Shown here in pieces: positions 22,746-34,800 of a DNA stretch of 64,000 nucleotides. The stretch covers positions 960,896 through 1,024,895 of the forward strand of contig VCAZ01000069.1 in assembly GCA_005784505.1 (NCBI GenBank), written 5' to 3'. Each line of letters starts with the position of its first letter. Position 1 is the first letter of the stretch. Position numbers and translations under genes: made by a program. The notes under the pieces were generated by a model, which was not told where the DNA came from, searched no databases, and saw only the letters and a program-made list of their open reading frames with translations. The stretch comes from Bagarius yarrelli (Eukaryota; Chordata; Actinopteri; Siluriformes; Sisoridae).

Positions 22746-23015
22746 CTGAATTTGCAAGTGCTATAGCCTTCAGAGTCACAAACTCCTCTTTCTCCAGCTT
22801 CATGCTCTTGTACTTCTTCACCAGTTGCAGGATGGCGTTGTTCAGGTCTAGCAGGCCAGCCAGTTTGGACTGGTCCTCGTCCATGATATAGTCCTCAGCA
22901 TATACCAGCTTGTCCTCGAACGACAGTGACCGGTAGACCACACGCAGGATCAGGATCTCCATCCACGCACTCTGCAGCAGACTCATCTGATCGGCTAGCG
23001 ACAGCGTGGAGAACC
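22746..23015 (-). CDS. esrrg: estrogen-related receptor gamma, LBD exon (helices ~4-9)
   Basis: 270-nt exon, acceptor TATTTCTCAG, donor CAG|GTAAGC, phase 1 at both ends. The peptide starts [20 protein letters not shown] and ends [11 protein letters not shown] (residues 288-377 by human numbering). The ligand-pocket residues Arg316, Tyr326 and Asn346 are in place. [20 protein letters not shown] identifies gamma rather than beta. Differences from the mammalian protein that I can recall are Gly312 to Arg (codon CGT in [10 protein letters not shown]), Glu323 to Lys and Asp328 to Glu. Whether this is the a or b teleost co-orthologue cannot be decided here. Confidence 0.97.
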
Positions 23016-26000
23016 CTGAGAAATACACACAGAAAGGTGGAGCAGGTTAGAAACTCCTTCATCTTCTATGATCTGCGTTCAATAAGGTTTGACCATTAAA
23101 AAGTTGATACTGATGCAAAAGTAAACAAGTTTGACTAAAGAATCATTTCATGATTTGTTATTGTATAAGTTGATGTAAACTGATTCATGTGTCGTTTTGA
23201 TAAAATATTTATTTGAATTAAAATTGTTATTTGATGAGTTGATACCCTTTTAATTTCAATATATTTAAATAAACGATTCATTGAAATGACATATGAATCA
23301 TTTCATGATTTGTAATTTCATAAGTTGACAGTTTTGATTTAAATGAATCTTTCATTTAAATGACACATGAATTAATTTATTTGTTATTTTATGAGTTTAT
23401 ACCATTTTAATTCAAATAGATTCAAATAAATGATTCATCAAAATGACACATGAATCATTTCATAAGTGAATAAGATTTTGACTTTACATAAAGTTTGCTA
23501 GGCCCTTGGGACTCGAAATGCATTGGCATTCTAAAGTTGTGATCAGGAAATAGGACTGCAGAAAGATGGAGCGAACAAAGAAACAGGGAGGGCGGAAAGG
23601 GGACGAGGCTCGACTCTTGTCTCGCTCTGTGCAGCAGGCTAGGGGGCATCCTGCGGGAGGGAACTCCTTATCTCCTCAAACATGCAGCATGGATCAATTC
23701 TTCCCATCACAGAAGCTGAAAGACTAATTGCTTGCCTCAAACTCCCTTCTCTTTTCTGCTCACCTCATTCATATCACTTACTCTCCCTCTCTCTTTCTCT
23801 CTCTCTCTATTTATCTTCTCCTCTCTTCCTCTTTTCACCTCATCCTTTCTATTTCTTTCTTCTGAAACAGACGCAAAGAAGCAACAGCATGAGAGAAATG
23901 GACAGCAGATAAAGGAATGCAAACATCAGGAGGAGAAACATAAGTCTGATGTGTTAAGTTTTGAAAGACAACCTGAAACATCCCTGGTGACAGAAACACA
24001 AGGTTGTAACCTGATTGGTTGGCAGGAAAGTACCTCCTTTTAACTCTCGACTCCTTGTGAATTTGTCAACGTTTTCAGCCTATTACGTTTTTTTTTTTTT
24101 TAGCCGAGCGCTAATTCGCTAGCCAAACTCTTACAATCGCTGATCTTGTTAAGACTGCGATGAGCATTTGGTGTACTTCCTGGCCTGCTGGTGGACACCG
24201 AGTGCCAGTTGGCAGCCACATCTAACGTCTAACACTACTTAAGTAAAAGCTTAAAAAAAGGTTGCTATTAAAGAAAGACATCAATGGAAGACACAGCGTT
24301 TTTGTCCCCGCTCAGGACAGAGACGATCTGAAAATGACCCAAACAGTTCCACCCATCAATCTAAAAGCTCTCATTCATTATTAACCCATTAGTATTTAAA
24401 AACAAGGATGTACTACCATGTTTAGGTTTCAAACAAAAAGAGGACAATTCAAAGCAGAGACCGTGCAGGGGTAAGTTTCACAGCTAGAAAAGCTAAGCTG
24501 GGGGTATGAGAGGACAGCAGTGGCAGATGGACAGAGCCCGTAGCCTGGAGCTCCCCGTGTGCCATATCATAGCCCTCCCTCCCAGTCACTGCTGTTAGTA
24601 AATAATTAGATTTACACGTTCCCTGCTCTCCAGCACATCTCCCCACAGAATAATTAAAAGCTGGATGATTATTTTATTGAGTGGAAGGATGCACCTCTCT
24701 CTATTCCTCCTTTCCTCCCCCCTTCTTCCCATCCCACCTTTAGTAAGGTCCATCAATGATTTTTATCGGGGGGCCGGTCCCTGCTTTTACGGTTGTCATG
24801 CCAGCACGGGCATCCAATTTTTCTTATCTACCTGATTAATACAAATGCAGTTTCGGAACGCATTAATTAACAGATACGAATCTGCGTTCTCATGGTCGGA
24901 TCGATGGCGTGAAGAGAGGAGCAGAGAAGAGAGGCATCAATGTGAATTTACCGCTGAAGACGGAGGACGTTTCTATATTGACATTTTTTACGTCGAGTGG
25001 CTAAACTTTAAAGTTGCGTTCCAGGATCCTTTATTCTTGGACGTCTTACGAGGTTTAAAACTGTTAAATCATTTTACAAAAGAAGGCAAGATAACAGTGA
25101 TGGTGGCTTCCCTTTAAAAAGCGAGGGCTGAGCTGGAAGGATGATTAAAGTGTTGAATTAAAACTAGCGTAGCAATCGGTAGCGCAGTGAAGTCTTGAGA
25201 CTTTTTCTCAAAGGAATATCGGTAATGCAGGTGACTCCAAAAAAGCGGACAGGGCAAAATAACTTGTTTTATTAAATCAACACTATTTATTTACGAGCAT
25301 TCAGTTGTTAATTTTAAAGGGTTTTTATATTGTCGAATTAACATGTTTTATCCCAGAATTGGGTGATAATTTTCCATTTTATGCCTAATAAACAGTCAAA
25401 TCAGAGGGACAAATGTTGAACGGTTAAATAGGAAGACAAGAGCGTTAAACGGCGTTGACAGTTAATCTTTGGTGCTTTTTCTGCCAGGCTTAAAGCAGAC
25501 ATATCTATGTCTATCTAAGACGACACTTATCTGAGATACATCCTCTTCAGGAATCCCCCCCTCATCCACCAGCCCATCAACAGACCCTTCCTCTAACCTG
25601 AAGTGGGGACCGACTATCTGTCTCCTTCAAATGAATTTGAAAAAAATCGTTAGTATTTCAAACCTGGACACAAATACCTTTGTGAACTCAACGGTGGCTT
25701 TTCAGGAGCACTAAGTGTCATAGTGTGTGTGTGTATGTGTGCGTGTGTGTGTGTGTGTGCGTGGCATGTTGCAGGATGACAGAAAGAGGCTGTGATGCAG
25801 CCAAGCGAAGTTAACCCCTACTGGGCATGAGAGCTCAGCGCCAAATCTCTTCTGACTGCACATTCACACTGCTGAGAAGGCCTTTCAGTGTGCAGGCAGG
25901 CACACACACACACACACTCACACTAACACACACTTTGCATCACCACCGTCTTTCTTTCTCAATATTTTTTTAGTAAAGAAGTTATGGTGTGCTTTTATTG

Positions 26001-26136
26001 TTAGATAACATTACAGCATTCTTACATAGGCATTCTTAATGAAACATCACTTCCTGTTTGATACACCGACACAGACGGCTTATCTGGAGGATCAATAAAC
26101 AATATTGATGATCAGTTGTATAAGAGAAAAAGATTA

Positions 26137-26296
26137 GATTTACATTTCTGGTATTTGGCAGACGCCTTTATCCAGAGTGACTTACATTATTTTTTATAAA
26201 TGTATACAACTGAGCAGTTTAGGGTTAAGGGCCCTGCTTAAGGGCCCAACAGTGGCAGCTTAATTAAACCTGCAATCCTACACAACCACTTCCCTG
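26137..26296 (-). repeat. SINE, reverse copy, head degraded
   Basis: Reversed tail tttacatttctggtatttgg, core agacgcctttatccagagtg and linker aagggcccaacagtggcag are clear; the head is shortened to cctacacaaccacttccct. Confidence 0.8.
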
Positions 26297-26891
26297 TTAG
26301 ATAATAAGATTCAAATGAATTTAGATTCAAACGATTCTCAAAATGACACATGTATCATTTCCTAAATTCTCAAGAAACTATTTTGATTTGAATTGATTCA
26401 AATGAATCATTGATCAAAATGACTCATTCCATGTTTATTTGCCCTAAATCAACTGTTTAATTTTATATTATAATTTTTTTAACCATACAATTGTCATCTT
26501 AACCCCCCCAAAAAAAGATATAACACAGAAATCGACTAAAGAATAAGAATTAAAAAATGTTAAAAAAAAAGTTAAAAAATATTAAGATGTGTGTTAAGCG
26601 GATTAACCATTTAAGCCTAGTCATCATTCGTTCCAAGCATTAGTGTGTATCCGTGTGTATTTATAACTCTTAGACACTAAGCCTCTCTTCATGTCCGTTG
26701 AGGCGGCTTGCTGTTGCACAGCCACACGCCACACGTTCTCGCTTCAGTCGCACCGCAAATATTGAGCTACTGGAAAACGTGTGCAAAACAAAAACCAACA
26801 TGAAAAGCCAAACAAACCAGTGTGTGCATATGTGTACGTATGTAAACACAAGTCTCTCAGGTCTTTAGTCTGGAGAAGTAACGAGAGCTGT

Positions 26892-26924
<33 letters not shown>

Positions 26925-27264
26925 GAAACACACAGCACTACAAAACCCATAACTTTCATTCCTTAGAGAAAAAAGGAAGTTAATCCACTATCAATTTTTA
27001 GCAACACATATTTAGAAGCTACACAAATACATGCACACACACACACAAATATTGATTGTGCTAATTAATGCTAATTCTCATCTTAATAAAGGAAAGTTTT
27101 TTAACTCTTTCAGGTGCGGATTGAAAAAAAAAAAACATAAAACAAAGCAAAAGTGAAAAAACCAACATGACAAGACAAAAAAATTAAACCAAACAAAAAC
27201 TCGCTTCCTGTTGGAAACCAGCCAAACGTCCTTGTCTATTCTCAGGTCGTTGGTCCCTTTAAAG

Positions 27265-27986
27265 CAGTGGCGTGCAGTCAGTCAGTCCTTCTCTGCTGGC
27301 TGACCTACATTTACAACCCAAATTCTAATAAGTTCTATTAAATTGTATTAATTTATTCCCAAAAGTTTATTCAAACCCGTCTCCTGAAGCCCACTAGCTG
27401 GCGTACAATGACATCAGCAATTTCCTCATCCTCTGATTGGTTGATCAAAGTAAATTTTTTACAGCCTAGCACAGACTAGCAAAACAGGTCTGTACAGTTG
27501 AGTTAATACTTTTACGCCCACAACGGCTGACAAAGAGGAGAAATTAACTTTGTCTCAGACACACCTAAAAAATACGTTTTAAAGCGGACTTCTTCGGAAA
27601 AGTTAAGAATCGTGATGAGAATTCGGCCCCGAAGCTAACTAGCTTGTCTCAGCCCAGGAAAAGAGTTTGTTCACCACTTCCACCACTTGTAACGTTGGCT
27701 TACAACCCTTAAATTTATCATATATTTTATAACATTTTTTATGTTTTTGTGATGTTATATTAATATTAAGATAAATACTGATTCTGAACTGCTCCAGATG
27801 ATGTACGTGGTACAGTTGCGGTTGTAGTGTAGAGGTTTGGAGTTGTGTTAACAGGGTTTCTTGCTTTACTAAAAATGGTTTTCATCCTCAATATGTGAAA
27901 TGTCTGTCTGTGGTGGTATTAAGGGGTGTAGCAGTTGGGTAAATCCTCACTATAGGCCCAGGTACCAAATGCACCCCCCGCCACTG
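27265..27986. mobile_element. non-autonomous hAT-like DNA transposon (about 0.72 kb)
   Basis: The left end CAGTGGCGTGCAG and the right end ...gcaccccccgccactg are inverted (CAGTGGCG/CGCCACTG). The 8-bp flanks ctttaaag (27257-27264) and ctataaaa (27987-27994) agree at 6 of 8 positions and fit the nTnnnnAn target pattern of hAT elements. The interior has no long open frame; the stretch near 27510-27700 could be a decayed reading frame but I cannot assign it. Confidence 0.55.
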
Positions 27987-29068
27987 CTATAAAAAATATT
28001 AAACAATTGCCTCACTCACCCACTCTTCTGTTCCCTTTACTTCCTAAACTGACGGCTTTTCCCTTAGGCCTTTTTTTTATACACACTAAATTATATTTAT
28101 GCTTCTGTTTCTGTCACAAACGCTTTGTTCCATTCAAAGCCATAAAGGGATTTCCACTCTGCCATTTCATAACTGACTAAACTGCACTTGACCCCGTTCA
28201 GCAGCACGGCTCGGTTACAGAACACCAGCAAGGAGACGGGGTTAAAAAAAAACAGCATTCAATTTGCTCCATCTTGATACATTCATCCGAAGCTGAAACC
28301 GTTAACGTCTTCCTGTGGCATGCGGGATATCTTGTTTGTTTTTTTTTCCTTATTCCTCCCTCCCTCTCTCTCTCTCTCTCTCTCTTTCTGGTGGAGGATT
28401 TGGTGATGCCCTGGGGAAGACGGGGGGTGCTGCCTTGTCGGCTAATCACAAAGTGTGTGCAAAGCTGCTTGATTCTAATGCACCTAATTAGCAATCGGCA
28501 GCCTCTTAATTGCATACATTAAGGGCCGAATGGTGGTGCAGATTAATTTTGAATACTCAGGCGGCTGCTTAAGATGCTGTGGATTACGGTACGGACCCTA
28601 CTTTTCCACTTAATTAGATCTGAAACCCGAGCGGCCAGCCTACGGTACGGTACGGTGCGGGTGGTGCAGTACAGTGTGTCGGGGCAGCGGGAGTAAAGAA
28701 GCTCCCTGGACTATAATAAAGTGACCGCATGAGAGACACTCTCACAGATGGAGTGACATTAACAACCGTGATGGGAAGCCATTTCAAACAATGAAATATC
28801 AATATTTACATTTTAATTACCCGGCTTCCCGCCGCCACGCTCTCTCTCCGCTCCCCGTCGAGTGGCTCCGTCGTGACCACTTGGCGAGGAGGCTCGGAGG
28901 AGACGCCAGGGTTAGGTGGCACTAGATGGAATGCAGGCTGACATTTGATTTCGCCATAATGCTGTTCAGGGGCTTTCGCAGAATCCGTGTTTTTTTTTTT
29001 TTTTTTTTTCTTTTGCGAAAGAGAGAATTTGTTTAATTTCTAGGGATTCAAATAAATTTAACTTAATG

Positions 29069-29072
29069 CTAA

Positions 29073-29109
<37 letters not shown>

Positions 29110-29110
29110 T
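29069..29110. repeat. (CT)n microsatellite
   Basis: Nearly pure ct/tctc sequence following a unique block; a poly-T run (28990-29009) lies just upstream. Confidence 0.9.
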
Positions 29111-29442
29111 TTCCACTCATTAACTTCTAATTTTGTCCCCAGAAAGATTCTTTGGGAAGGGGATTCTTTTGGGTTTGTGTAGCGTTCCAGCAGATACCGT
29201 GGTTTCGTCATGCTTCCGCAGATCTCTAATATTAGTAAAATCTCTGACTGCTAATCACTTCCTGACACTGGAGCTCCACATGCTAGCGTAGGTATGCGTA
29301 TTTATTACCGCGAGAAGAATAGAGTCGCTAACGCCACACACGCAAACACACCAGTGCATCGACGCATTCGCCAATATAGTAAAATACAATTTTTGTAGGT
29401 GTGAAAATAAATATTGGTCTTTGTTATTTTTTTTTATACTTG

Positions 29443-30095
29443 CTTTTTATCTCTCTCACTTTATATCTCTCTCTCGCTTTATCTCTCTTACTTTCTTTCT
29501 TTCTTTCTCTCCCTCTCTCGCTTTATCTCTTTCCCTCTTTCTGCCTCTCTCGCTTTCTCTCTCTCGCTTTATCTCTTTCCCTCTTTCTGTCTCGGTTTAT
29601 TTCTTTCCCTCTTTCTGTCTCTCTCGCTTTCTCTCTCTCGCTCTCTCTCTTTCCCCCTCGTTCTTTCTCTTTCTTGCTTTCGCTTTATCTCTTTTTCTCT
29701 CTTTCACTTCCTCTCTCGCTTTCTCTCTCGCTCTCTCTCTTTCTCTCTTTCCCTCTTTTTCTCTCTCGCTTTATCTCTTTCCTTTATCCCTCTTTCTGTC
29801 TCGGTTTTATTTCCTTTCCCTCTTTCTGTCTCTCTCGCTTTCTCTCTCGCTCTCTCTCTTTCTCTCTTTCCCCCTCGTTCTTTCTCTTTCTTGCTTTCGC
29901 TTTATCTCTTTTTCTCTCTTTCACTTCCTCTCTCGCTTTCTCTCTCGCTCTCTCTCTTTATCCCTTTCCCTCTCTTTCTCTCTCGCTTTATCTCTTTCCC
30001 CCTTGTTCTTTCTCTTTCTTTCTCTATGGCTTTATCTCTTTACCTTTCTTTCTCTATCACTTTATTTCTTTACCTCTCTTTCTCTCGTTTTTTTG
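29443..30095. repeat. 650-bp polypyrimidine tract with internal duplication
   Basis: The plus strand is almost wholly C/T apart from tttatc, cgctttatc and gt words. Blocks such as cccctcgttctttctctttc then ttgctttcgctttatctctt occur near 29654 and again about 215 bp later, so part of it arose by segment duplication. Three overlapping open frames of more than 230 codons (S, L, F rich) are composition artefacts. Confidence 0.95.
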
Positions 30096-30410
30096 CTGAA
30101 AATACAATTTGTGTAAAGATAAATATTGGCCTTTGTTAGTCTTTTTATACATATAGTACATCTTATTAGAACAACAACAACAACAACAACGTTTAACACA
30201 AAAGATCTGTTCATTCCTTCAGCTGCAGTAAGTGAACTTATAGAATAATAAATTAAAAAAAGACAAATCCAAAGCAAACAAACAAAAATAATAATAAAAA
30301 ATAACAACAATAGAACAAAGCAATACAATATAAAACTAATATGTTTTACTGGCGGGAATCAATCAAATGATCTTGTGTTGTTCTTTGGTTATTTGGGTCT
30401 CAAAGATTTA

Positions 30411-30448
30411 AATACACACACACATACACACACACACACACACACACA
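30411..30448. repeat. (CA)n microsatellite
   Basis: Pure ca apart from single interruptions, immediately upstream of the next polypyrimidine tract. Confidence 0.95.
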
Positions 30449-30464
30449 GAGTCGGTCTCTCCCC

Positions 30465-30975
30465 TTCACACACTCCCTCTCTCTCTCCACACAGACATAC
30501 TCTCCTGCTTTATTTTTTTCTCTTTCCATCATCTCTATCTCTTTCCTCGTCCACTTTATCTCTCTCTCTCTCTCTCACACACTTTATCTTGCTCTCTCTT
30601 TTTATATTTCTCTCTCTCCCTTTATCTTTTTTCTCCCCCCTTTATCTCTTCCTCTCTTTCCCTCTCACACTTTATTTCTCTCTCTCTCTTTCTCTCACTC
30701 ACACTTTCTCTCTCTCTCTCTTTATCTCTGCCTCTCTCTTACACTTCACCTTCCTCTCTCTCGTATTATCTCTCTCTCTGTCTCTCTCTCTCTCTCTCTC
30801 TTTATCTTTCTTTCTCTCTCCCCTTTATCTCTTCCTCTCTTTCTTTCGCTCTCTTGCTCACTTTATCTTTCTCTCTCACACTTGATCTCTCTCCCTCTCT
30901 CTTTATCTTTTTCTCTCTCTTTCCCCCTTTCTCTCTCTCTCTGTATCTCTTTCCCTCTTTTTCTGTCCGTCTCTC
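30465..30975. repeat. 500-bp CT-rich tract
   Basis: (CT)n with interspersed tttatct and cacac words and ending in a (CA)n run at 30986-31002. Encodes only artefactual S/L/F-rich frames. Confidence 0.95.
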
Positions 30976-31492
30976 ACACAGATGCACACACACACACACA
31001 CACCTGTAAACAACAAACACTCCAGCGTGAGCACTGGGCCTTTTAATAGGCTGCCGTTGAAGTAGAAGCCTGCGTTTAGAGACCATGCTCTTAATGTTTC
31101 GGAGATGAGACGCGACTCCCCATTCCACGGCGACGAGCACCTTTTAATTTCTGCGAAAGGCACGGCTGAAAATCTTAATTAATTGTTTCATACTGCTTCA
31201 GGGTCATTATGCAATGCAATAAAGGCCATGTAATTATGAAATTTTACAGCCATTACCGAGGCTGATAGCTCGTATTTCATCATCAGGCGGGCCCGATGGC
31301 TTTCCAGGCGTACGCTCACGCGTGATGGACTACGCGCAGATCCATCAGGGCCCAAACAATAAGCCAGGCCAGGCCTGCTGTAATAGCTACCCACAGATGA
31401 AGCGACAGATAAAGATAAACTATAAATCCAACAGCACGGACGCTAACACAGGTCTGTGAGGGGGTAGGAGCTGTAGTCATGTGTGACTCGCT

Positions 31493-31526
<34 letters not shown>

Positions 31527-31773
31527 CTGTATGCTCTCTATGCTATTTTCTTTTTCACAAACTTTTTACGAATCTTCTTTTTTTTTTTTGCATGGTAAAG
31601 GAGAGAAAAAAAAAAAAAAAAAGTTAACGTCATCAGGAAAAATCTGTAGAAAAACAAAATCCGCATGAAAGCTGATACGACGAAAAGACGCAGCAGGAAA
31701 TAGAGGAGACGGAAATATGATGGAGGAAACAGTTTTTCTCGTTCTCATCTCAAAGTCTAACAGAAGAAGCGAA

Positions 31774-31985
31774 AAAAGGGAGAGAGAGAGAAAAAGAAAG
31801 AGATAAATGGATAGATAGAGAGAGAGGGAGGGATAGGCAGACAGATTGAGAGAGACAGACAAAGAGAGAGAGATGGAGAGAGGCAGAGAGAGAGAACGAG
31901 AGAAAGAAAAGAGATAGAGAGACAGAGAGAGAGAGAGAAGGAGGGAGAGAGGTTAGAGAGAGAAAGAAAAAGAGCAATGAAGAGA
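31774..31985. repeat. GA-rich tract, purine on the plus strand
   Basis: (GA)n with gacaga and gata words, opposite in strand polarity to the tracts at 29443-30975; it grades into the GATA array. Confidence 0.93.
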
Positions 31986-32041
31986 TAGAGACAAAGATAG
32001 ATAGATAGACAGATAGGGGAGTACGGTACGGTAGACACAGG

Positions 32042-32087
32042 TAGATAGATAGAAGATAGATAGATACACAGATAGACAGGTAGATAT

Positions 32088-32181
<94 letters not shown>
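32042..32181. repeat. (GATA)n array
   Basis: Interrupted gata repeats from 32042, then a perfect tract of about 22-23 copies from 32091 to 32181. Confidence 0.98.
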
Positions 32182-33691
32182 TTAAGCTAATGTGTTCTGT
32201 AGATGATGATTATGTATCTATGAATGTTTATTCCATACACTTGACCAGACACCGAGAGGAGCATTGACCTCTTCTGTCGGCCACTGTTGAACAGACGTCT
32301 TGCTCTTTTCCTCGCAAACGCTTATGCTAACTTTGTCTGGTGTTTTAAAAATGGTGCTTGCTAAGGTGACTCTCTGCCCGCTGACTTCATCGGTTCCGAA
32401 TCAAGAAACGATGGCCAGGTTAAAGCCAATGGCCCTGGTGGGAAAGCACCATCTGTGACCCAAACCTTACACATGTGCCCCTGAGTTCTATTAAAGGAAT
32501 GCTGGGTTCTGAAAAATTTGAGCGTTCTGCATAAAACCCTGACCTTAACATCACTGAACATCTTTGGGATGAACTGGAACGTTGACTAAAAATGATTATT
32601 ATTTTTAATATTATTATGACTAGTGCTACAGGATGCAGTGTGGCGAATGTCTCACAGTAAAAGATGTCCAATCATTGTATCTATAAGCAATACAGTCGGT
32701 CCCATTCGCTCCAGAGCCCCGACCACATCCATAATAACTTACATCTCCATTATCTCATCCTTTCTGTGACTTACCGTGTCAGGAAAGGCCTGTTTAACCC
32801 ACCTCTGCCTCACACACACACACACACACACACAGGGCTGTAATTCCTCACAGCGACCCGACAGCTCGAATCCAATCCCATTTTCCTGCCTGCTTAGTGT
32901 CTGATGGAGAGGATCCCTCCGTCTGAACTGTTATTTTGGGGTGGGTAGGGTGGGGTTGGGGGGGGGGTGTTTCAGGGTCCGTTGGCGTGAACTTTGCATG
33001 AACCTCCAGAAAAATAATGTCATGTGATGACAAGCCTGTTCTACCTTCCAGTAAATTTGCTGGGTGAGATGGGAGCCGGGCAGCAGGAAGTGAAAGACGA
33101 AGACGGAGAAAAGAGGTGTGTGTGTGTGTGTGTGTGTGTTTGAGAATGAGGATGAGTTGAAATAGAGTTTGGTTTTGCGTAATTACATCCATCTATCTTT
33201 ATATTCCAGCAGCATATCGCAAATTGAAAAATACCAAAAAATTGACTGCTGGTCCGGATAGTTAATGATTGGCAGCAACGAGGCCGTGATTTATTGGTTA
33301 CTTACTGACGTGACACATTTGCATCTTATTAGATGGAGATTACTCGGAGGACCTCGCAGATTGTGCCATGATGCGGCCTCCTTTTTTTTTTTCTCCCACA
33401 AAGCGCCTGATGGATTGATTTGATTTGCAAATGTAATCAAACTAATAAGAGGGAAAATACGAGCAATAATGCCTTGTTTTTTCAACTACCAATCACAAAG
33501 GACCGCCCCTGTTTCACCGAGTCGCTGATGCGGGAGCGCTGCGGCATTTTGGGGGCCATGGATAAGGTGAAAAGATTCTGCGCTTTCTGTTAGATCAGCA
33601 CCGACTGTAAGGGTGTGGGACGGTGTTTCAGCAGCTGAACTGTAAACTTTACATAAAATAATGTGTCCTTTATAAAGGGAGACTTGCAGGA

Positions 33692-33723
<32 letters not shown>

Positions 33724-34246
33724 AAGCACAGCCCGAGAGCAGTGATGTGACAACAAACAAATGCTCTCCCCCAATGAAGGCAGGACTTCTGTCACTTCTG
33801 TTCTCTATGAAGGCGAGAAGGTGTGTGTGTGTGTGTGTGTGTGTTGACGATCTACGAATTCATTGTGCTATGTTTTATTGTCTGTTGCTACAAAAGTCAT
33901 GAGTATTCTCCTTTAAAATAAGAAACCTGATGATCCGATCATCAAATCCGATTTTTTTCTCACTAATCGTTTGTTCTAGATACGTTTGCGAGACTGTTCA
34001 GCCGTGACGCGAGTCGAGATGTATTACAGTCTCAGAAATAAATGTTCAGCTTCTGCTTCGTTGTTTCAGACTTTCCCCACATAAAAAAATACCATAGTAT
34101 ACTTCAGGATAGTGTTATGGTGTAGTATATTACAGTATTTACGGCATTTTCCTGCAGGTCAATAGTCAATACTGTAGTATAACGTTACAAAGACTGGAGG
34201 TAAACTAAAAGAGAGTTTTATTTTAAATAAATAAATAAATAAATAT

Positions 34247-34247
34247 C

Positions 34248-34321
<74 letters not shown>
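34247..34321. repeat. (TA)n microsatellite, about 75 bp
   Basis: Pure alternating ta after an aaataaataaat run; a strong cruciform or instability candidate. A truncated SINE starts 80 bp downstream. Confidence 0.97.
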
Positions 34322-34324
<3 letters not shown>

Positions 34325-34400
34325 TGAAAGAGTTTTCCTTTAGGAAATAGAGTTGTTAATGGGGAACCAAGCCAGATTCCGCATTTTTATTGAACAGCAA

Positions 34401-34519
34401 TGTCATTTACATTTGCAGCATTTGGCCTTATCCAGAGTGACTTATTCCCGATTTATTCACTATTATACAACTGAGCAATTGGGGGTTAAGGGCCTTTCTC
34501 AGGGGCCCAGCAGTGATGT
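34401..34519 (-). repeat. SINE, reverse copy, head missing
   Basis: Reversed tail catttacatttgcagcattt, core ggccttatccagagtgactt and linker caggggcccagcagtg; ends at the linker, before the tRNA-like part. Confidence 0.82.
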
Positions 34520-34524
34520 AAAAA

Positions 34525-34800
34525 AAAGCAGAGTGATACACAAAGACAGGAGAGAGACAACAATAAGTCACAGACAGAGAGAGATAGACGAATACATACT
34601 GAAGACAGAAAGAGTGTGTGACAGGGAGAGAGAGACAGAAAAAGAGAGAGAGAAAGATAGAGAGTGAGTGAGAAAAAGACAGACGGCATCAAAAGGAGTA
34701 AGACAGTGAGAGAGAGAAAGAGAGAGCGAGAGGGACACAGACAGCAAGAGTAAGACAGTGAGACAGACAGAGAGAGAGAGAGAGAGAGCGCGAGACAGAA
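34525..34800. repeat. GA/GACA-rich tract
   Basis: Purine-rich plus strand with gacagagaga, gagtgagtga and (GA)n words. Frames on the minus strand (S/L/F rich) are artefacts. Confidence 0.92.

Noticed and set aside
24845..25117. 90-codon plus-strand frame with a credible-looking composition
   Set aside because: No recognisable domain, no flanking splice or promoter signal, and lies on the strand opposite to the host gene; not enough to call a gene.
29401..30139. Three overlapping frames of more than 230 codons, rich in Ser/Leu/Phe
   Set aside because: All three plus-strand frames are open at once because the DNA is a C/T tract almost free of A and G; composition artefact.
30375..31140. Frames of 223, 98 and 112 codons
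   Set aside because: Reading of (CA)n and (CT)n repeats; same peptide texture on each frame.
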